NCBI RefSeq assembly: GCF_040718835.1
Contig: NZ_JBFEFG010000274.1
Coordinates: 186,001 to 250,000, forward strand
DNA from: Bremerella sp. JC817
GTDB lineage: Bacteria; Planctomycetota; Planctomycetia; Pirellulales; Pirellulaceae
Reading direction: 5' to 3'
Length of the DNA stretch: 64,000 nucleotides
Shown here in pieces: positions 18,956 through 27,915 of the stretch. Position 1 is the stretch's first letter. Each line of letters begins with the position of its first letter. A model generated the notes under the pieces. That model was not told the DNA's origin and made no database searches. It saw only the letters and a list, made by a program, of their open reading frames with translations. The position numbers and the translations under genes are program-made.

Positions 18956-19783
18956 ATGTACGTCCGTCTTCTGTTATGGCTGCTGGCCGTCACCGCATAC
19001 AGCGTCATCGTGATCTCCGTCTTTGAAGAGTATCACGTTCCAGAGTCGACGCTGGGGGATGCCATTACCACGGTCCTTGGTTTGGCGATTGGTGTCTTGC
19101 TGGTGTTTCGCAATCGTGCCTCGTACGATCGCTGGTGGGAAGCTCGCACGTTGTGGGGTTGCCTGATCAACGAGTCACGCAACCTGGCGATCAAAACCGC
19201 GGCGTTCGCCGACATCGAACTGGCCGAACAGCGTCACTTCGCCGATCTGCTGATCGCCTTCCCCAACGCCCTTCGAATGCATCTCCGAGGCGAACGCGAT
19301 CCACTTCCTGAAATAGAAGCGACGTACCCAGAGATCAAGCAAATCCAGCATCGCCCTGGCTTCGTCGCCCTACAGATCTTCAAGTATCTCGATCGGTGGA
19401 ATCGCGACGACACGCTGCATGCTTCGATTCGCATTATCGAGCGTAACGCGAACACCTTGATGGAAATTTGTGGGGCCTGCGAACGGATCCGCAACACGCC
19501 GATGGTCCCCACCTATCGCTACATGGCCTGGGGCAGCGTGATTCTTTACACGCTGGCCGGCCCATGGGTTGTGGGTATCGATCAAGGATGGTTTACGATC
19601 CCGATTGTCCTGCTGGCAAGTTGCTTTATGCTCGGCATGGAGATGGTCGCCGAGGCGATCGAAGAGCCGTTCGGCAAAGAGAAGGACGACCTGCCGCTGG
19701 ATAGCTATTGCGAAACGATCGAGCGCTTCATTCGCGAGACGTTGCCTGCCCCCACGGCCACCGCCGAAGCAGTGGCCGGTTGA
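18956..19783 (+). CDS. Bestrophin-family (UPF0187) membrane protein
   Basis: A 275-aa bacterial bestrophin. Features are an N-terminal helix (about 3-22), then GLAIGVLLVFRNRASYDRWWEARTLWG (about 41-68), the most conserved block of the family, and two more hydrophobic segments near 185-215 before the acidic EEPFGKEKDDLPLD motif. Bacterial bestrophins form pentameric channels, cation- or anion-selective depending on the member; selectivity cannot be read here. It follows the phosphodiesterase by 42 bp on the same strand and converges with the LRR gene 14 bp later. Confidence 0.93.
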   Translation: MYVRLLLWLLAVTAYSVIVISVFEEYHVPESTLGDAITTVLGLAIGVLLVFRNRASYDRWWEARTLWGCLINESRNLAIKTAAFADIELAEQRHFADLLIAFPNALRMHLRGERDPLPEIEATYPEIKQIQHRPGFVALQIFKYLDRWNRDDTLHASIRIIERNANTLMEICGACERIRNTPMVPTYRYMAWGSVILYTLAGPWVVGIDQGWFTIPIVLLASCFMLGMEMVAEAIEEPFGKEKDDLPLDSYCETIERFIRETLPAPTATAEAVAG

Positions 19784-19797
19784 TTCTCGCTGGAAGT

Positions 19798-20679
19798 TTA
19801 TAGCTTCAGCTTCTTGGTCAGCATGTCGGCCTGTTCTTCGGTGAGCGGGTCGAACTGGATCTCGACATTCGGCATGGCAGCCTTCAGCTTCTCGACCTCT
19901 TCCGCCGAAATATCAACCTGATTGATCTTCAGCTTCTTCAGGTTCGGCAACTGCTTGAGCTGGGCGACGGCATCGTAGCTGAGGCGTGCTTCAGTCAGTT
20001 CGATATCTTCCAGCGAAGGCATCTGAGCGAGGATAGCCAAGGTTTCGTCATCGAAGCTGGCAGGCGTCTCTTTGCCCCAGCTTGGCAGGCGTTGGCCCAA
20101 GCGAATCGACTTCAGATTCTTCAGCTTCGGCAATTGCTTCAGGCCTTCGCTCGTTTCGGTGTTATGCCACTCGCGAAAGCTTTCCAGTTGCGAGATCTGC
20201 GCGACCGCTTCGTATGCTTCATTGCCAGCCGTCGCTCCGGCGAACGTCAACGACTTGAGCGCAGGCATCGCCTTCAAATGCGCCAGGCCAGAACCGTTAA
20301 ACGCTTCGATCTTGCGAGAAGGATGGAACAGCGACAGTCGCGTCAGCTTCGGGAACGCTGCGAAGTGGCGGTAGCCCTCGTCGGTCAGCACCGAGCCATT
20401 GATCATGAACGATTCCAGCTCTTTCAATCCGGTCAGCATTTCCAACTGCTGATCGTTCAATTCTTTACCACTGATCGCGATCGACTTCAGCATCGTCAAC
20501 TGACCGATCAGGCGATATTCGTCATCGGTAAAACCATCGCAGTCGATGCTCAAACTGTGAATTTCACCGTTGCGTTGTTGGATCTTCGCGCCGATCTTTT
20601 CCAGGGCAGCCAGATCAGGCTCGGCGGCAGAAAGGACCAACGGAAAGCAAAGCATGAGCCAGGGGACGAGCGATTTCAT
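19798..20679 (-). CDS. Secreted leucine-rich repeat protein
   Basis: A 293-aa protein with a signal peptide (MKSLVPWLMLCFPLVLSAA) followed by about eight to ten LRRs of the planctomycete type (L-x-x-L-x-x-L-x-L...LTDEGYRHFAAFPKLTRL, LPKLKNLKSIRL, LPNLKKLKI). It probably forms a solenoid in the periplasm or outside the cell and serves as a binding surface; the partner is unknown. No catalytic domain. Its stop lies 14 bp from the bestrophin stop, and it reads divergently from the large cytochrome gene after a 146-bp spacer. Confidence 0.88.
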   Translation of the reverse strand: MKSLVPWLMLCFPLVLSAAEPDLAALEKIGAKIQQRNGEIHSLSIDCDGFTDDEYRLIGQLTMLKSIAISGKELNDQQLEMLTGLKELESFMINGSVLTDEGYRHFAAFPKLTRLSLFHPSRKIEAFNGSGLAHLKAMPALKSLTFAGATAGNEAYEAVAQISQLESFREWHNTETSEGLKQLPKLKNLKSIRLGQRLPSWGKETPASFDDETLAILAQMPSLEDIELTEARLSYDAVAQLKQLPNLKKLKINQVDISAEEVEKLKAAMPNVEIQFDPLTEEQADMLTKKLKL

Positions 20680-20825
20680 GGGGACTCCAGAGAGCGGTGG
20701 GGCGATACTCGAGGAACAGGACTGATTGCTCGAATTATCCCTTAAAAAAACTGGAATTGCGACGAGGTTCTCGCTAGAACTGAAAACTCATCCTGCCTAC
20801 CGACCTCCCACCCACCGATCCTGCC

Positions 20826-23800
20826 ATGAAACGTTTGTGCCTGGTACGTGCTCTGTTCGCTTGTGGACTCTCGTTGGCATACGTCGCCGTGGTCACCGCT
20901 CAGCAAGACGACACCCAACAGCGTTCGCTTGGTGCGGCGGAAAACGAAGCGGTCCGCGAACACATACGCAACTTCGAAGGAAGAGGACAAACGGCAGACT
21001 TCTCCATTCCAGCACTCGCGCCGTCAGAGGCTGAAAAACAGTTCGTCACACCGGACGGAGTGCAGATGAAACTGGCCCTCGCCGAACCAATCGTCCGGCA
21101 ACCCGTCTGCATCAACTTCGACGAACAGGGACGGATGTGGGTCGTGCAATATCTGCAATATCCCTTTCCCGCCGGGCTGAAGATCGTCAAATATGACGAA
21201 CACCTGCGAGCAGTCTTCGATAAGGTTCCGCCGGCACCACCGCATCACGATCGCGGTGCCGACAAGATCACCATCCACGAAGACACCGATGGCGACGGCA
21301 CCTTCGACAAGCACAAGACATTCGTCGACGGCCTGAACATCGTGACCAGTGCGCTGCCCGGCAAGGATGGCGTGTGGGTGATGAATCCACCTTACTTGCT
21401 GTTTTATCCCGACAAAGATCAGAACGATGTACCAGATGGCGATCCAGAAGTTCACCTGACCGGCTTCGGCCTGGAAGACACGCACGCGGTCGCCAACAGT
21501 CTGACTTGGGGCCCCGATGGCTGGCTGTACGGAGCCCAGGGCAGCACCTGCTGGGCCACGGTCAACGTACCGAAAGATCCTCAACATCCGCCGGTTCATT
21601 TCAAAGGCCAGGCAGTCTGGCGTTATCACCCTGACTCGCATCAGTTTGAAGTCTTCGCCGAAGGGGGCGGCAACACGTTCGCCGTCGAATTCGATGCCAA
21701 GGGTCGCATTTACTCCGGCCACAACGGAGGCAACACGCGTGGCTTTCATTACGTGCCAGGGGGCTATTACCAGAAGAGCTGGGGAAAGCATGGGCCGCTG
21801 ACCAATCCGCATGCCTATGGTTATTTCCCAGCGATGAAGAACCCAGCGGTCGAACGCTTCAGTCATACGCTGGTAAAGTATGAAAGCGACGCACTTCCGG
21901 CATCGTACCAGGGACATTTGATCGCCCCGGTTCCTTTACACAACTATGTTGCCGTTTCACGGATCTGGCCGAATGGTTCGACCTGGCAAACCGAAGATCA
22001 ATGGAACGCGATCGAGACCGACGACGTCTGGTTTCGCCCGGTCGACATCAAGGTTGGCCCCGATGGCTGCGTTTACATTGCCGATTGGTGCGATACGCGG
22101 CTCACACATGTCGACCCTCGCGATACGTGGGACCGTGCTCGGGGGCGAATTTGGCGTTTGCAGCCGGACGACTACCCTGATCATGAACCGCTCGATTTGT
22201 CGAAGCTTTCCACGGAAGCGCTCGTCGAACAACTCGCCAGCCCGAACAAACTTCGCCGACAACTCGCGCAGCGAATGCTCCGCGAACATGGCGACCATGC
22301 CGCCGCCGAAAAGTTAGTCGCCCGCCTTTCGAATGAAACCGATCAACTGGCATTGGAACTTCTGTGGGCGATCGATGCCCTGGGCGGGTACGATCAACGT
22401 GCGGCCGAAGTCGCTTTAAATCACAGCGATCCGTATGTGCGTGTTTGGGGCGTAAGGCTACTTTCGCCCGAACTAGCCGACGCGATGTCCCAGACGGTCC
22501 TATCGCTTGCTCGCCGGGAATCGCATGTGGAAGTTTGCAGTCAATTGGCTTCCACCGCCAAGCGGCTACCAGGGCCGCTTGGTCTGGCGATCGCCCAGCA
22601 ATTGGCGGCCCGGGACGAACTGGCCGACGATCCCCACATTCCGCTGCTCACATGGTGGGCGATCGAATCGCACGCCGATGAATCATCCCTCAGCATGAAC
22701 GTCGCTGCCGAACTCTCGACGACAAAAATCGGCGGCACGATCATTCTGCCCCGTCTGGCCCAGCGACTCGCTGCCGAAGAAGACGAAGCGAGTCTCACCC
22801 GATTGGCCGAACTCTTACGTTCGATTTCCGACAACGCCTTACAGCAAAAGCTGCTAGTCGCGATCAATTCCGCGTTTGAAGGTCGCAAGATCGAACATTT
22901 CCCCGACGCCTTACGTGACGCCATTGTCGCTTCGGCCCATGGCAAGACAGACGCTCAGTTGGCCTTGTTAGTCCGGGCCGGGCAAAAAGAAGCCGAACAA
23001 ACCCTCCTTCAAACAATTCAAAACCCGAAGACCGCTTCGGCTCAGCGATTGAAGTGGATTCAATTGCTCGGCCAGGTCGGCTCGAACTCTGCTCGCGAAC
23101 CTCTGCTGAAGGTGGCCCTGGGAACCGACACTAGCGAGAACCGAGTCGCGGCGATCGCTGGCCTCGGTTCGTTGGATTCCGCAGAGATTACGCAACAACT
23201 CTTGGCACGGTATCCCACCGAAGGCGGTGACGTCCGCCGGGCGATCATCGATCTGGCAACCGCTCGGCCCAGCAGCGCGTCGCTACTCCTCGATGCGATT
23301 GAATCTGGGACCGTTCCACGTTCAGACGTTGCCGTCGATCTGGTCGAGAACTTGAAGCTGCACGGCGATCCGAAATTGAACGAGCGAATCAGCAAGCTGT
23401 GGGGAGCCACCCGGGCAACGCCAGCTGAGTTGACGGCTCGACTTGGCCAAACGACGACGATCCTGAAGACGGGAGAAGGGCACGCCGAGGCAGGCAAGGT
23501 GCTGTTCACCAAACGCTGCGGAACATGCCACAAGCTATTCGGAGAAGGAGCGACGATTGGGCCGGAGTTGACCGGTTACGAACGCACTAATCTCGATTTC
23601 ATGCTGCTGTCGGTCGTCGATCCGAGCGCGGCGATTCGCGAAGAGTACACCAACTATCGCGTGCTGACCGAAGATGGCCGGGTGCTGTCTGGCTTTCTGG
23701 TGAACCAGGACGACAAGACGATCACGTTGAAGAACGCCGAAAACCCTGCGATGGTGATCCCTCGTGAACAGATCGAAGCGGGGCCATTGGCACTGGAAAA

Positions 23801-23885
23801 ATCGTTGATGCCCGATCGCCTGCTCGATGACCTCTCGGCAACCGAAATCCGAGATCTGTTTGCGTATCTGCAGAGCCAGCCCTAG
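20826..23885 (+). CDS. PVC-type heme-binding CxxCH protein with beta-propeller and HEAT-like repeats
   Basis: A 1019-aa exported protein (signal peptide about 1-26, ending VTAQQ). The N-terminal half (about 60-460) is a GSDH/NHL-like six-bladed propeller typical of planctomycete 'membrane-bound dehydrogenase' proteins (DGWLYGAQGSTCW, GPDGCVYIADWCDTR). The middle (about 470-850) is helical HEAT-like repeat. The end is a class I cytochrome c domain with CGTCH (C898, C901, H902) and a distal ALEKSLMPDRLLDDLS methionine-ligand region. It should carry covalent heme in the periplasm and may oxidise a sugar-like substrate or pass electrons; the substrate is unknown. Such proteins are abundant in the PVC group. 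It stands alone, with no partner dehydrogenase next to it. Confidence 0.9.
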   Translation: MKRLCLVRALFACGLSLAYVAVVTAQQDDTQQRSLGAAENEAVREHIRNFEGRGQTADFSIPALAPSEAEKQFVTPDGVQMKLALAEPIVRQPVCINFDEQGRMWVVQYLQYPFPAGLKIVKYDEHLRAVFDKVPPAPPHHDRGADKITIHEDTDGDGTFDKHKTFVDGLNIVTSALPGKDGVWVMNPPYLLFYPDKDQNDVPDGDPEVHLTGFGLEDTHAVANSLTWGPDGWLYGAQGSTCWATVNVPKDPQHPPVHFKGQAVWRYHPDSHQFEVFAEGGGNTFAVEFDAKGRIYSGHNGGNTRGFHYVPGGYYQKSWGKHGPLTNPHAYGYFPAMKNPAVERFSHTLVKYESDALPASYQGHLIAPVPLHNYVAVSRIWPNGSTWQTEDQWNAIETDDVWFRPVDIKVGPDGCVYIADWCDTRLTHVDPRDTWDRARGRIWRLQPDDYPDHEPLDLSKLSTEALVEQLASPNKLRRQLAQRMLREHGDHAAAEKLVARLSNETDQLALELLWAIDALGGYDQRAAEVALNHSDPYVRVWGVRLLSPELADAMSQTVLSLARRESHVEVCSQLASTAKRLPGPLGLAIAQQLAARDELADDPHIPLLTWWAIESHADESSLSMNVAAELSTTKIGGTIILPRLAQRLAAEEDEASLTRLAELLRSISDNALQQKLLVAINSAFEGRKIEHFPDALRDAIVASAHGKTDAQLALLVRAGQKEAEQTLLQTIQNPKTASAQRLKWIQLLGQVGSNSAREPLLKVALGTDTSENRVAAIAGLGSLDSAEITQQLLARYPTEGGDVRRAIIDLATARPSSASLLLDAIESGTVPRSDVAVDLVENLKLHGDPKLNERISKLWGATRATPAELTARLGQTTTILKTGEGHAEAGKVLFTKRCGTCHKLFGEGATIGPELTGYERTNLDFMLLSVVDPSAAIREEYTNYRVLTEDGRVLSGFLVNQDDKTITLKNAENPAMVIPREQIEAGPLALEKSLMPDRLLDDLSATEIRDLFAYLQSQP

Positions 23886-24074
23886 GGCCGACACTTTTCC
23901 TGCCGCCCCAATTCCTGAGCCACCGAAGGTCCCACGGAGGGGGCGGCCCATGAAGAGCCCCTCATTGCTACCGACCGACCGCTAACTTTGATAGCATCGA
24001 AGTTGATGAATCCTGCCTTGTTCTGGTTGCGGGATTTCGGTATCGTTCGCGCCCGATTGAAGAGCAATTCTGCC

Positions 24075-24518
24075 ATGACTGAACCCAATTCACCCTCTCC
24101 GCTTCGCTGGTATCAGCGGTTGATGATGGGCGTTGGTGGGGCGGTTTTGGCCGTTTTGTTGGCAACTGCCGCCTGGCTTAGTCCTAGTGCCCAAGGCCTG
24201 GGAACGCATCAGCAACTGGGGCTTCCCCCGTGCACGCTGGTGCAACTAACCGGCACACGATGTCCTTCGTGCGGGATGACCACCAGTTGGTCGCACCTGA
24301 TGAAGGGGAACGTGTGGGGCTCGCTCAAAGCGAACTCGGCTGGCTGTTTGCTGGGATTGTTGTCCCTCTTCCTGGCCCCGTGGATGCTAAGTTCCGCCAT
24401 CGTTGGTCGACTTACTGTCCCAGCTCCGAGCGATGCCGTGTTGATCACCATAACCGTGTTAGTGGTGGCCGTGACGCTAGGAGATTGGCTGGTACGAATC
24501 AACTATTTTCAATTGTGA
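24075..24518 (+). CDS. DUF2752 membrane protein
   Basis: A 147-aa protein with three hydrophobic helices (about 15-40, 78-100 and 112-135). The loop LTGTRCPSCGMTTSW contains the CPSCGMTT signature of DUF2752, whose two cysteines could bind metal or form a disulphide. The function is unknown. Start ATG 24075 is preferred over an upstream frame extension because MTEPNSPSPLRWYQRL gives a usual DUF2752 N-terminus. The next gene begins 44 bp downstream on the same strand. Confidence 0.85.
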   Translation: MTEPNSPSPLRWYQRLMMGVGGAVLAVLLATAAWLSPSAQGLGTHQQLGLPPCTLVQLTGTRCPSCGMTTSWSHLMKGNVWGSLKANSAGCLLGLLSLFLAPWMLSSAIVGRLTVPAPSDAVLITITVLVVAVTLGDWLVRINYFQL

Positions 24519-24562
24519 AGACGACTCGGCAGGACGCCAGGTCGCACGACATATCACCAGGG

Positions 24563-25243
24563 ATGGACCGAACCATGAGCCACGGACGGTTTCGACTTTC
24601 GCCACAATCGTTTTCCAGCATCGTGCCATTGGGGCTGATCTGCTTGTTGCTGGTTGGCAACGGCGGCTGCGTCGGCATGTTGGCGGCTTTGCTGCATACC
24701 GATACGGTTTCGGCTCGCTACACGGGACTGGAAGGCAAGAAAGTCGCCGTTTTGTGCGTCGCTGGCCCTTCGTTCTATTCCGAAAACTCCACCTCGCGCC
24801 GGATCGCCGAACAGGTCGAGTCGCTCATCATGTCCAAGTCGGACAAGGTAAAAATCATCTCGCAGCAGAAGATCGACGATTGGAAGGATCGTAGCGGTTG
24901 GGACAACATGGACTACCGCGAAGCTGGCAAGTCGCTGGGCGCTGACATGGTGATCGCCATCGACCTGGCTCGCTTCGAGATCCAGCCTAACCCTGGGATC
25001 TTCAAGGGACATGCGGAATACGCTGTTTCGGTCTACGACATCAACGACGACGGCCGCCTGGTCTTCCAGGACACCCCCAGCGCGATCGAATTTCCAATCA
25101 ACGAACTGGCATACGTCTCGAGCAGCGAACGTGAGTTCCGAAGTTCGTTCCTGCGGCTGATTTCGCACCGTATCGCCCGCAACTTCTACAAGTACGATTC
25201 GCGGGAAGATCTGATGCTCGATGAATCGTTTGTCGCCCACTAA
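24563..25243 (+). CDS. Predicted lipoprotein of unknown function (LpoB/CsgG-like fold possible)
   Basis: A 226-aa protein with a long signal peptide ending in LLLVGNGGC, a lipobox-like site (Cys about 36). The mature part reads KKVAVLCVAG, then RRIAEQVESLIMS and KVKIISQQKIDDWKD, then EAGKSLGADMVIAIDLARFE. This is the order of strands and helices seen in penicillin-binding-protein activator LpoB and CsgG-like domains, a similarity by pattern only. The start may be ATG 24563 or ATG 24575; neither has a clear SD. The neighbours (DUF2752 upstream, alpha/beta hydrolase downstream) give no pathway. Confidence 0.72.
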   Translation: MDRTMSHGRFRLSPQSFSSIVPLGLICLLLVGNGGCVGMLAALLHTDTVSARYTGLEGKKVAVLCVAGPSFYSENSTSRRIAEQVESLIMSKSDKVKIISQQKIDDWKDRSGWDNMDYREAGKSLGADMVIAIDLARFEIQPNPGIFKGHAEYAVSVYDINDDGRLVFQDTPSAIEFPINELAYVSSSEREFRSSFLRLISHRIARNFYKYDSREDLMLDESFVAH

Positions 25244-25378
25244 GCCCCCCACAGGGCGGCACGGAAAAGTTGACCGGTACGAAAACATCTTCTACCATTA
25301 AGTAAAGTCAAACAACGACTTACGTTGCGTTGTTCTGGCGTTCTTATCCCCTCGAACCACTCAACCCATCCGGCCAAG

Positions 25379-26314
25379 ATGCGTTTGCAAACCCTATCAC
25401 TATTCGTCGCCATGTGCGCTGTGCTGGTCCTGGACCTTTCGTTGGCTCATGGGCAGAAGCCCGGAACGAAGAAAGAGATTCCGCCACCAGAAGCGTTTAA
25501 CGTCACCACCAAAGATGGCGTGATCCTTCACGGCACTTACTTCGCCAGCACCGAAGGCAAGACAGCCATCCCGGTCATCATGATCCCAGGCTGGGAACGT
25601 AGCCAGAACGACCTGATCGTCTTGGCCGATGCCATGCAGAAGCAAGGCCTGGCAGTCGTGACGGTTGACCTGCGTGGCCATGGTGCCAGCAAGACGATCC
25701 AAGGCCCCGGCGGTCAAATCACCGAGATCGATCTGGGACGCGTTCGTTCGAGCGACTTCGATACGTTCGTCACGCAAGACCTGGAAGCGATCAAGAGCTT
25801 CCTGATGGAAGAAAACAACAAGGGCAAGCTGAATATCGAGATGCTGACCATCGTCGGCTGCGATTACAGCGCGATTGCCGCTATGAACTTTGCCCTGCAA
25901 GACTGGAGCTGGCCAATTCTGCCGGCGATCAAACAGGGGCAGGACGTGAAGGGCCTCGTCTTGATCTCGCCACCAAAGACCTTCAAGGGCTTCAACGCGA
26001 ACATGGCGATTCAGTCGCCGGTGATCAAGAATCAGGTTTCAATCATGATCATTGCTGGCGACCAGGATCGTACGAGCTTCAGCGACGCCAAGCGTCTGTT
26101 CAGCTCGATCGACAAGATCCGCCAGAAGTCCTTCACGGAAGCGAAAGACCGTACCGTCTTCTTCGCTGCCAAGCCTTCGCCACTGGAAGGGACTGCTTTG
26201 CTGGCCGACCCACGTGCGAACTGCTTGAAAGACATTCTGTTCTTCACCAAGGTCCACCTGCAGGATCTGCAGGCCAATGATCCTTGGACCGATCGCTCGT
26301 CGCCGTTGAACTAG
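25379..26314 (+). CDS. Exported alpha/beta-hydrolase-like protein with atypical nucleophile elbow
   Basis: A 311-aa protein with a signal peptide (about 1-24, ending LSLAHGQ). It shows the alpha/beta-hydrolase order: VIMIPGWERSQND (oxyanion region), LAVVTVDLRGHGAS, then the strand-turn-helix LTIVGCDYSAIAAMNFAL where GxSxG is expected, and VSIMIIAGDQDRTSF for the acid strand. At the elbow the sequence is G-C-D-Y-S, so the canonical Ser is replaced by Asp. It may be an Asp-nucleophile hydrolase or a non-catalytic relative. Homologues in planctomycetes are usually annotated only as hydrolase. It is followed by 159 bp to the convergent LysM gene. Confidence 0.8.
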   Translation: MRLQTLSLFVAMCAVLVLDLSLAHGQKPGTKKEIPPPEAFNVTTKDGVILHGTYFASTEGKTAIPVIMIPGWERSQNDLIVLADAMQKQGLAVVTVDLRGHGASKTIQGPGGQITEIDLGRVRSSDFDTFVTQDLEAIKSFLMEENNKGKLNIEMLTIVGCDYSAIAAMNFALQDWSWPILPAIKQGQDVKGLVLISPPKTFKGFNANMAIQSPVIKNQVSIMIIAGDQDRTSFSDAKRLFSSIDKIRQKSFTEAKDRTVFFAAKPSPLEGTALLADPRANCLKDILFFTKVHLQDLQANDPWTDRSSPLN

Positions 26315-26462
26315 GCCACGAAGCGAATCGTCAATTGGGCGTCTTCGGCAATCTGTAGCCGAAACGCCTGGCGGATTGTCCGCCCTCTGTTGCATACCGC
26401 GCGTTTCTGCGGATGGCGTTTTTCTTCACGCTCGGATAAACCGATCGCTGCTGCGCCATCCA

Positions 26463-26487
26463 CTCCAGGCAGCTTAGCTGCCTGGAG
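26463..26487. repeat. Perfect 11-bp inverted repeat centred on the LysM-gene stop codon
   Basis: CTCCAGGCAGC (26463-26473) and GCTGCCTGGAG (26477-26487) flank exactly the TTA (26474-26476) that is the TAA stop of the minus-strand LysM gene. No T run follows on either strand, so it is a hairpin in the mRNA rather than a standard intrinsic terminator. It may protect the 3' end or aid termination. Confidence 0.6.
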
Positions 26488-27376
26488 GAGCCAGAGTGGT
26501 GAACGGCTGGTCGCCGCCACGCCATCCACCTTCGGTCGATACCGGACGGAGCCTGGTCACAGGCTGCACCTGGCTTGGGGCCGCTTCCGGCGCCATGGCA
26601 GTGCGTGCGTCCGGAATGCTTAACGTGACACCGATCGGCAACAGATCAGGCGAGTCGAGCTGAGCCCGGTTCGCCCGATAGATCGCCTCCGCCAGGAGCG
26701 GATCGCCGAGATACTTCTCGGCGATCGACTCGAGACTGTCTCCATCACGTACGCGGTGCTCCCGCGTTATTGCCGAACCGCGTTGGTTGTTCGCGCCATG
26801 GTTGGGGGGCGCGATGCGGGGCAGGGGAGTGAATTGCTGCTGCACCTGGGTCTCAGGCAACTGCGGCTTCATCACTTGCTGCGTCGTGATCACGGGAGAC
26901 GTGGTCGTTGGAGGCAGCGGTCTTGCCGTACCGGGGATCTCGATCGGTACGACGGCTCGGCTGGCTGTATTGGTGGCACCTACCGCTTCAACACGCGATG
27001 CCAACGTTACGTTACCAACCTGACTGACAGGGATGTCAGACAGAATGGGCTGAGCAGAAATCGGTGTTCCCTGCTGCATACCCATCGACAAGGAAGGAAT
27101 CTGGGCCGGGTTGTCCAAACCCATACTTTGATCCCCGCGCGGGGTAAGCGTCACGACGTCTGGACGAGAGACCTGTTGGTCCCAGTACTGCTGCGCATCG
27201 ACACGAGGTTCGACCGGAGCATGTTGAGCTGCCTGTGGGGCAGCGGTTACCTCAGGCGTTGCCTGAGGTGGAGTCGTCCATGCCGACCAATACGGCATGG
27301 CTGAACCAAGGCCAATCACTCCAAGTGCAGCCATGGTCAGAAATTTGGAATCGCCACTCATATTGCGTACCGTCAT
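26474..27376 (-). CDS. LysM-domain protein with N-terminal membrane anchor or signal
   Basis: A 300-aa protein. Residues about 11-31 form a hydrophobic segment (FLTMAALGVIGLGSAMPYWSAW). A long Pro/Thr/Gln-rich low-complexity linker (about 35-195) follows. One LysM domain near 205-255 (EHRVRDGDSLESIAEKYLGD...LLPIGVTLSIP) binds N-acetylglucosamine-containing glycan, probably peptidoglycan. The last 40 residues are Pro-rich. A cell-wall-associated scaffold or division-related role is plausible, not shown. The start may be ATG 27376 or ATG 27361. The gene lies 540 bp downstream of secDF on the same strand, past a terminator, so it is probably transcribed separately. Confidence 0.82.
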   Translation of the reverse strand: MTVRNMSGDSKFLTMAALGVIGLGSAMPYWSAWTTPPQATPEVTAAPQAAQHAPVEPRVDAQQYWDQQVSRPDVVTLTPRGDQSMGLDNPAQIPSLSMGMQQGTPISAQPILSDIPVSQVGNVTLASRVEAVGATNTASRAVVPIEIPGTARPLPPTTTSPVITTQQVMKPQLPETQVQQQFTPLPRIAPPNHGANNQRGSAITREHRVRDGDSLESIAEKYLGDPLLAEAIYRANRAQLDSPDLLPIGVTLSIPDARTAMAPEAAPSQVQPVTRLRPVSTEGGWRGGDQPFTTLAPPGS

Positions 27377-27602
27377 CTTGGGGAGTCACGTGTACGCAGT
27401 CCTTTGCTTCAATCATCGAAGACCATCCTGGATACTTCGCTTCATCGACGCGTGCTAGCGTCGGGCTCTTCATTTTTTGGAGTTCGTTCTCACGTTTTTC
27501 GCTCGAGCAGGGTGCGAAAATGAGCACCGCGCGAGTCAGGCAAACTTTATGCTGGAAGACTTTTCGGCCTGCGAAAAACGAGGCGAAGATGCCGGTTGGT
27601 CT

Positions 27603-27747
27603 TAGGTGCCACTGCCGCAAGTTTCGGGCAGCCCCATCCTCGGATCGACTTCACGACCCAACCCGAAGTTCGCCAGACGATGGCACCGTCTGGCGAGTGA
27701 TCTGACGATGGTACGCGGCTGACGAAACCAGCACGCAGTGGCACCTA
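27603..27747. mobile_element. MITE-like element, TA-flanked with imperfect terminal inverted repeats
   Basis: The 13-mers TAGGTGCCACTGC (27603-27615) and GCAGTGGCACCTA (27735-27747) are perfect inverted repeats 119 bp apart. With one gap each side the similarity extends inward over GTTTCG...CAGC to about 28 bp. The outer TA on both ends could be the TA target duplication of a mariner/IS630-type element, leaving GGTGCCACTGC ends. Inside, CGCCAGACG (27671-27679) and CGTCTGGCG (27687-27695) form a second hairpin. No transposase is encoded, so it would be a non-autonomous 145-bp element. Confidence 0.5.
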
Positions 27748-27833
27748 TCCCAACCAAGGGGAACATCGCTCACGCTCTTCATTACGCGATGCTTGCGCGG
27801 CCCAGTTCGTGCGATCGAAGCTAGTTTCAGCGC

Positions 27834-27868
27834 AAAAAAAGAAGGCGGCATCAAGAGATGCCGCCTTC
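27834..27868 (-). terminator. Rho-independent terminator of secDF
   Basis: On the minus strand the 12-bp stem GAAGGCGGCATC/GATGCCGCCTTC (plus coordinates 27841-27852 and 27857-27868, 4-nt loop) is followed by seven Ts (27840-27834). It begins about 48 bp after the secDF stop. Confidence 0.92.
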
Positions 27869-27915
27869 GTAAACTTTAACGATTAGCGAAGCCGAGGGCT
27901 TTGAATGACCTGGGC

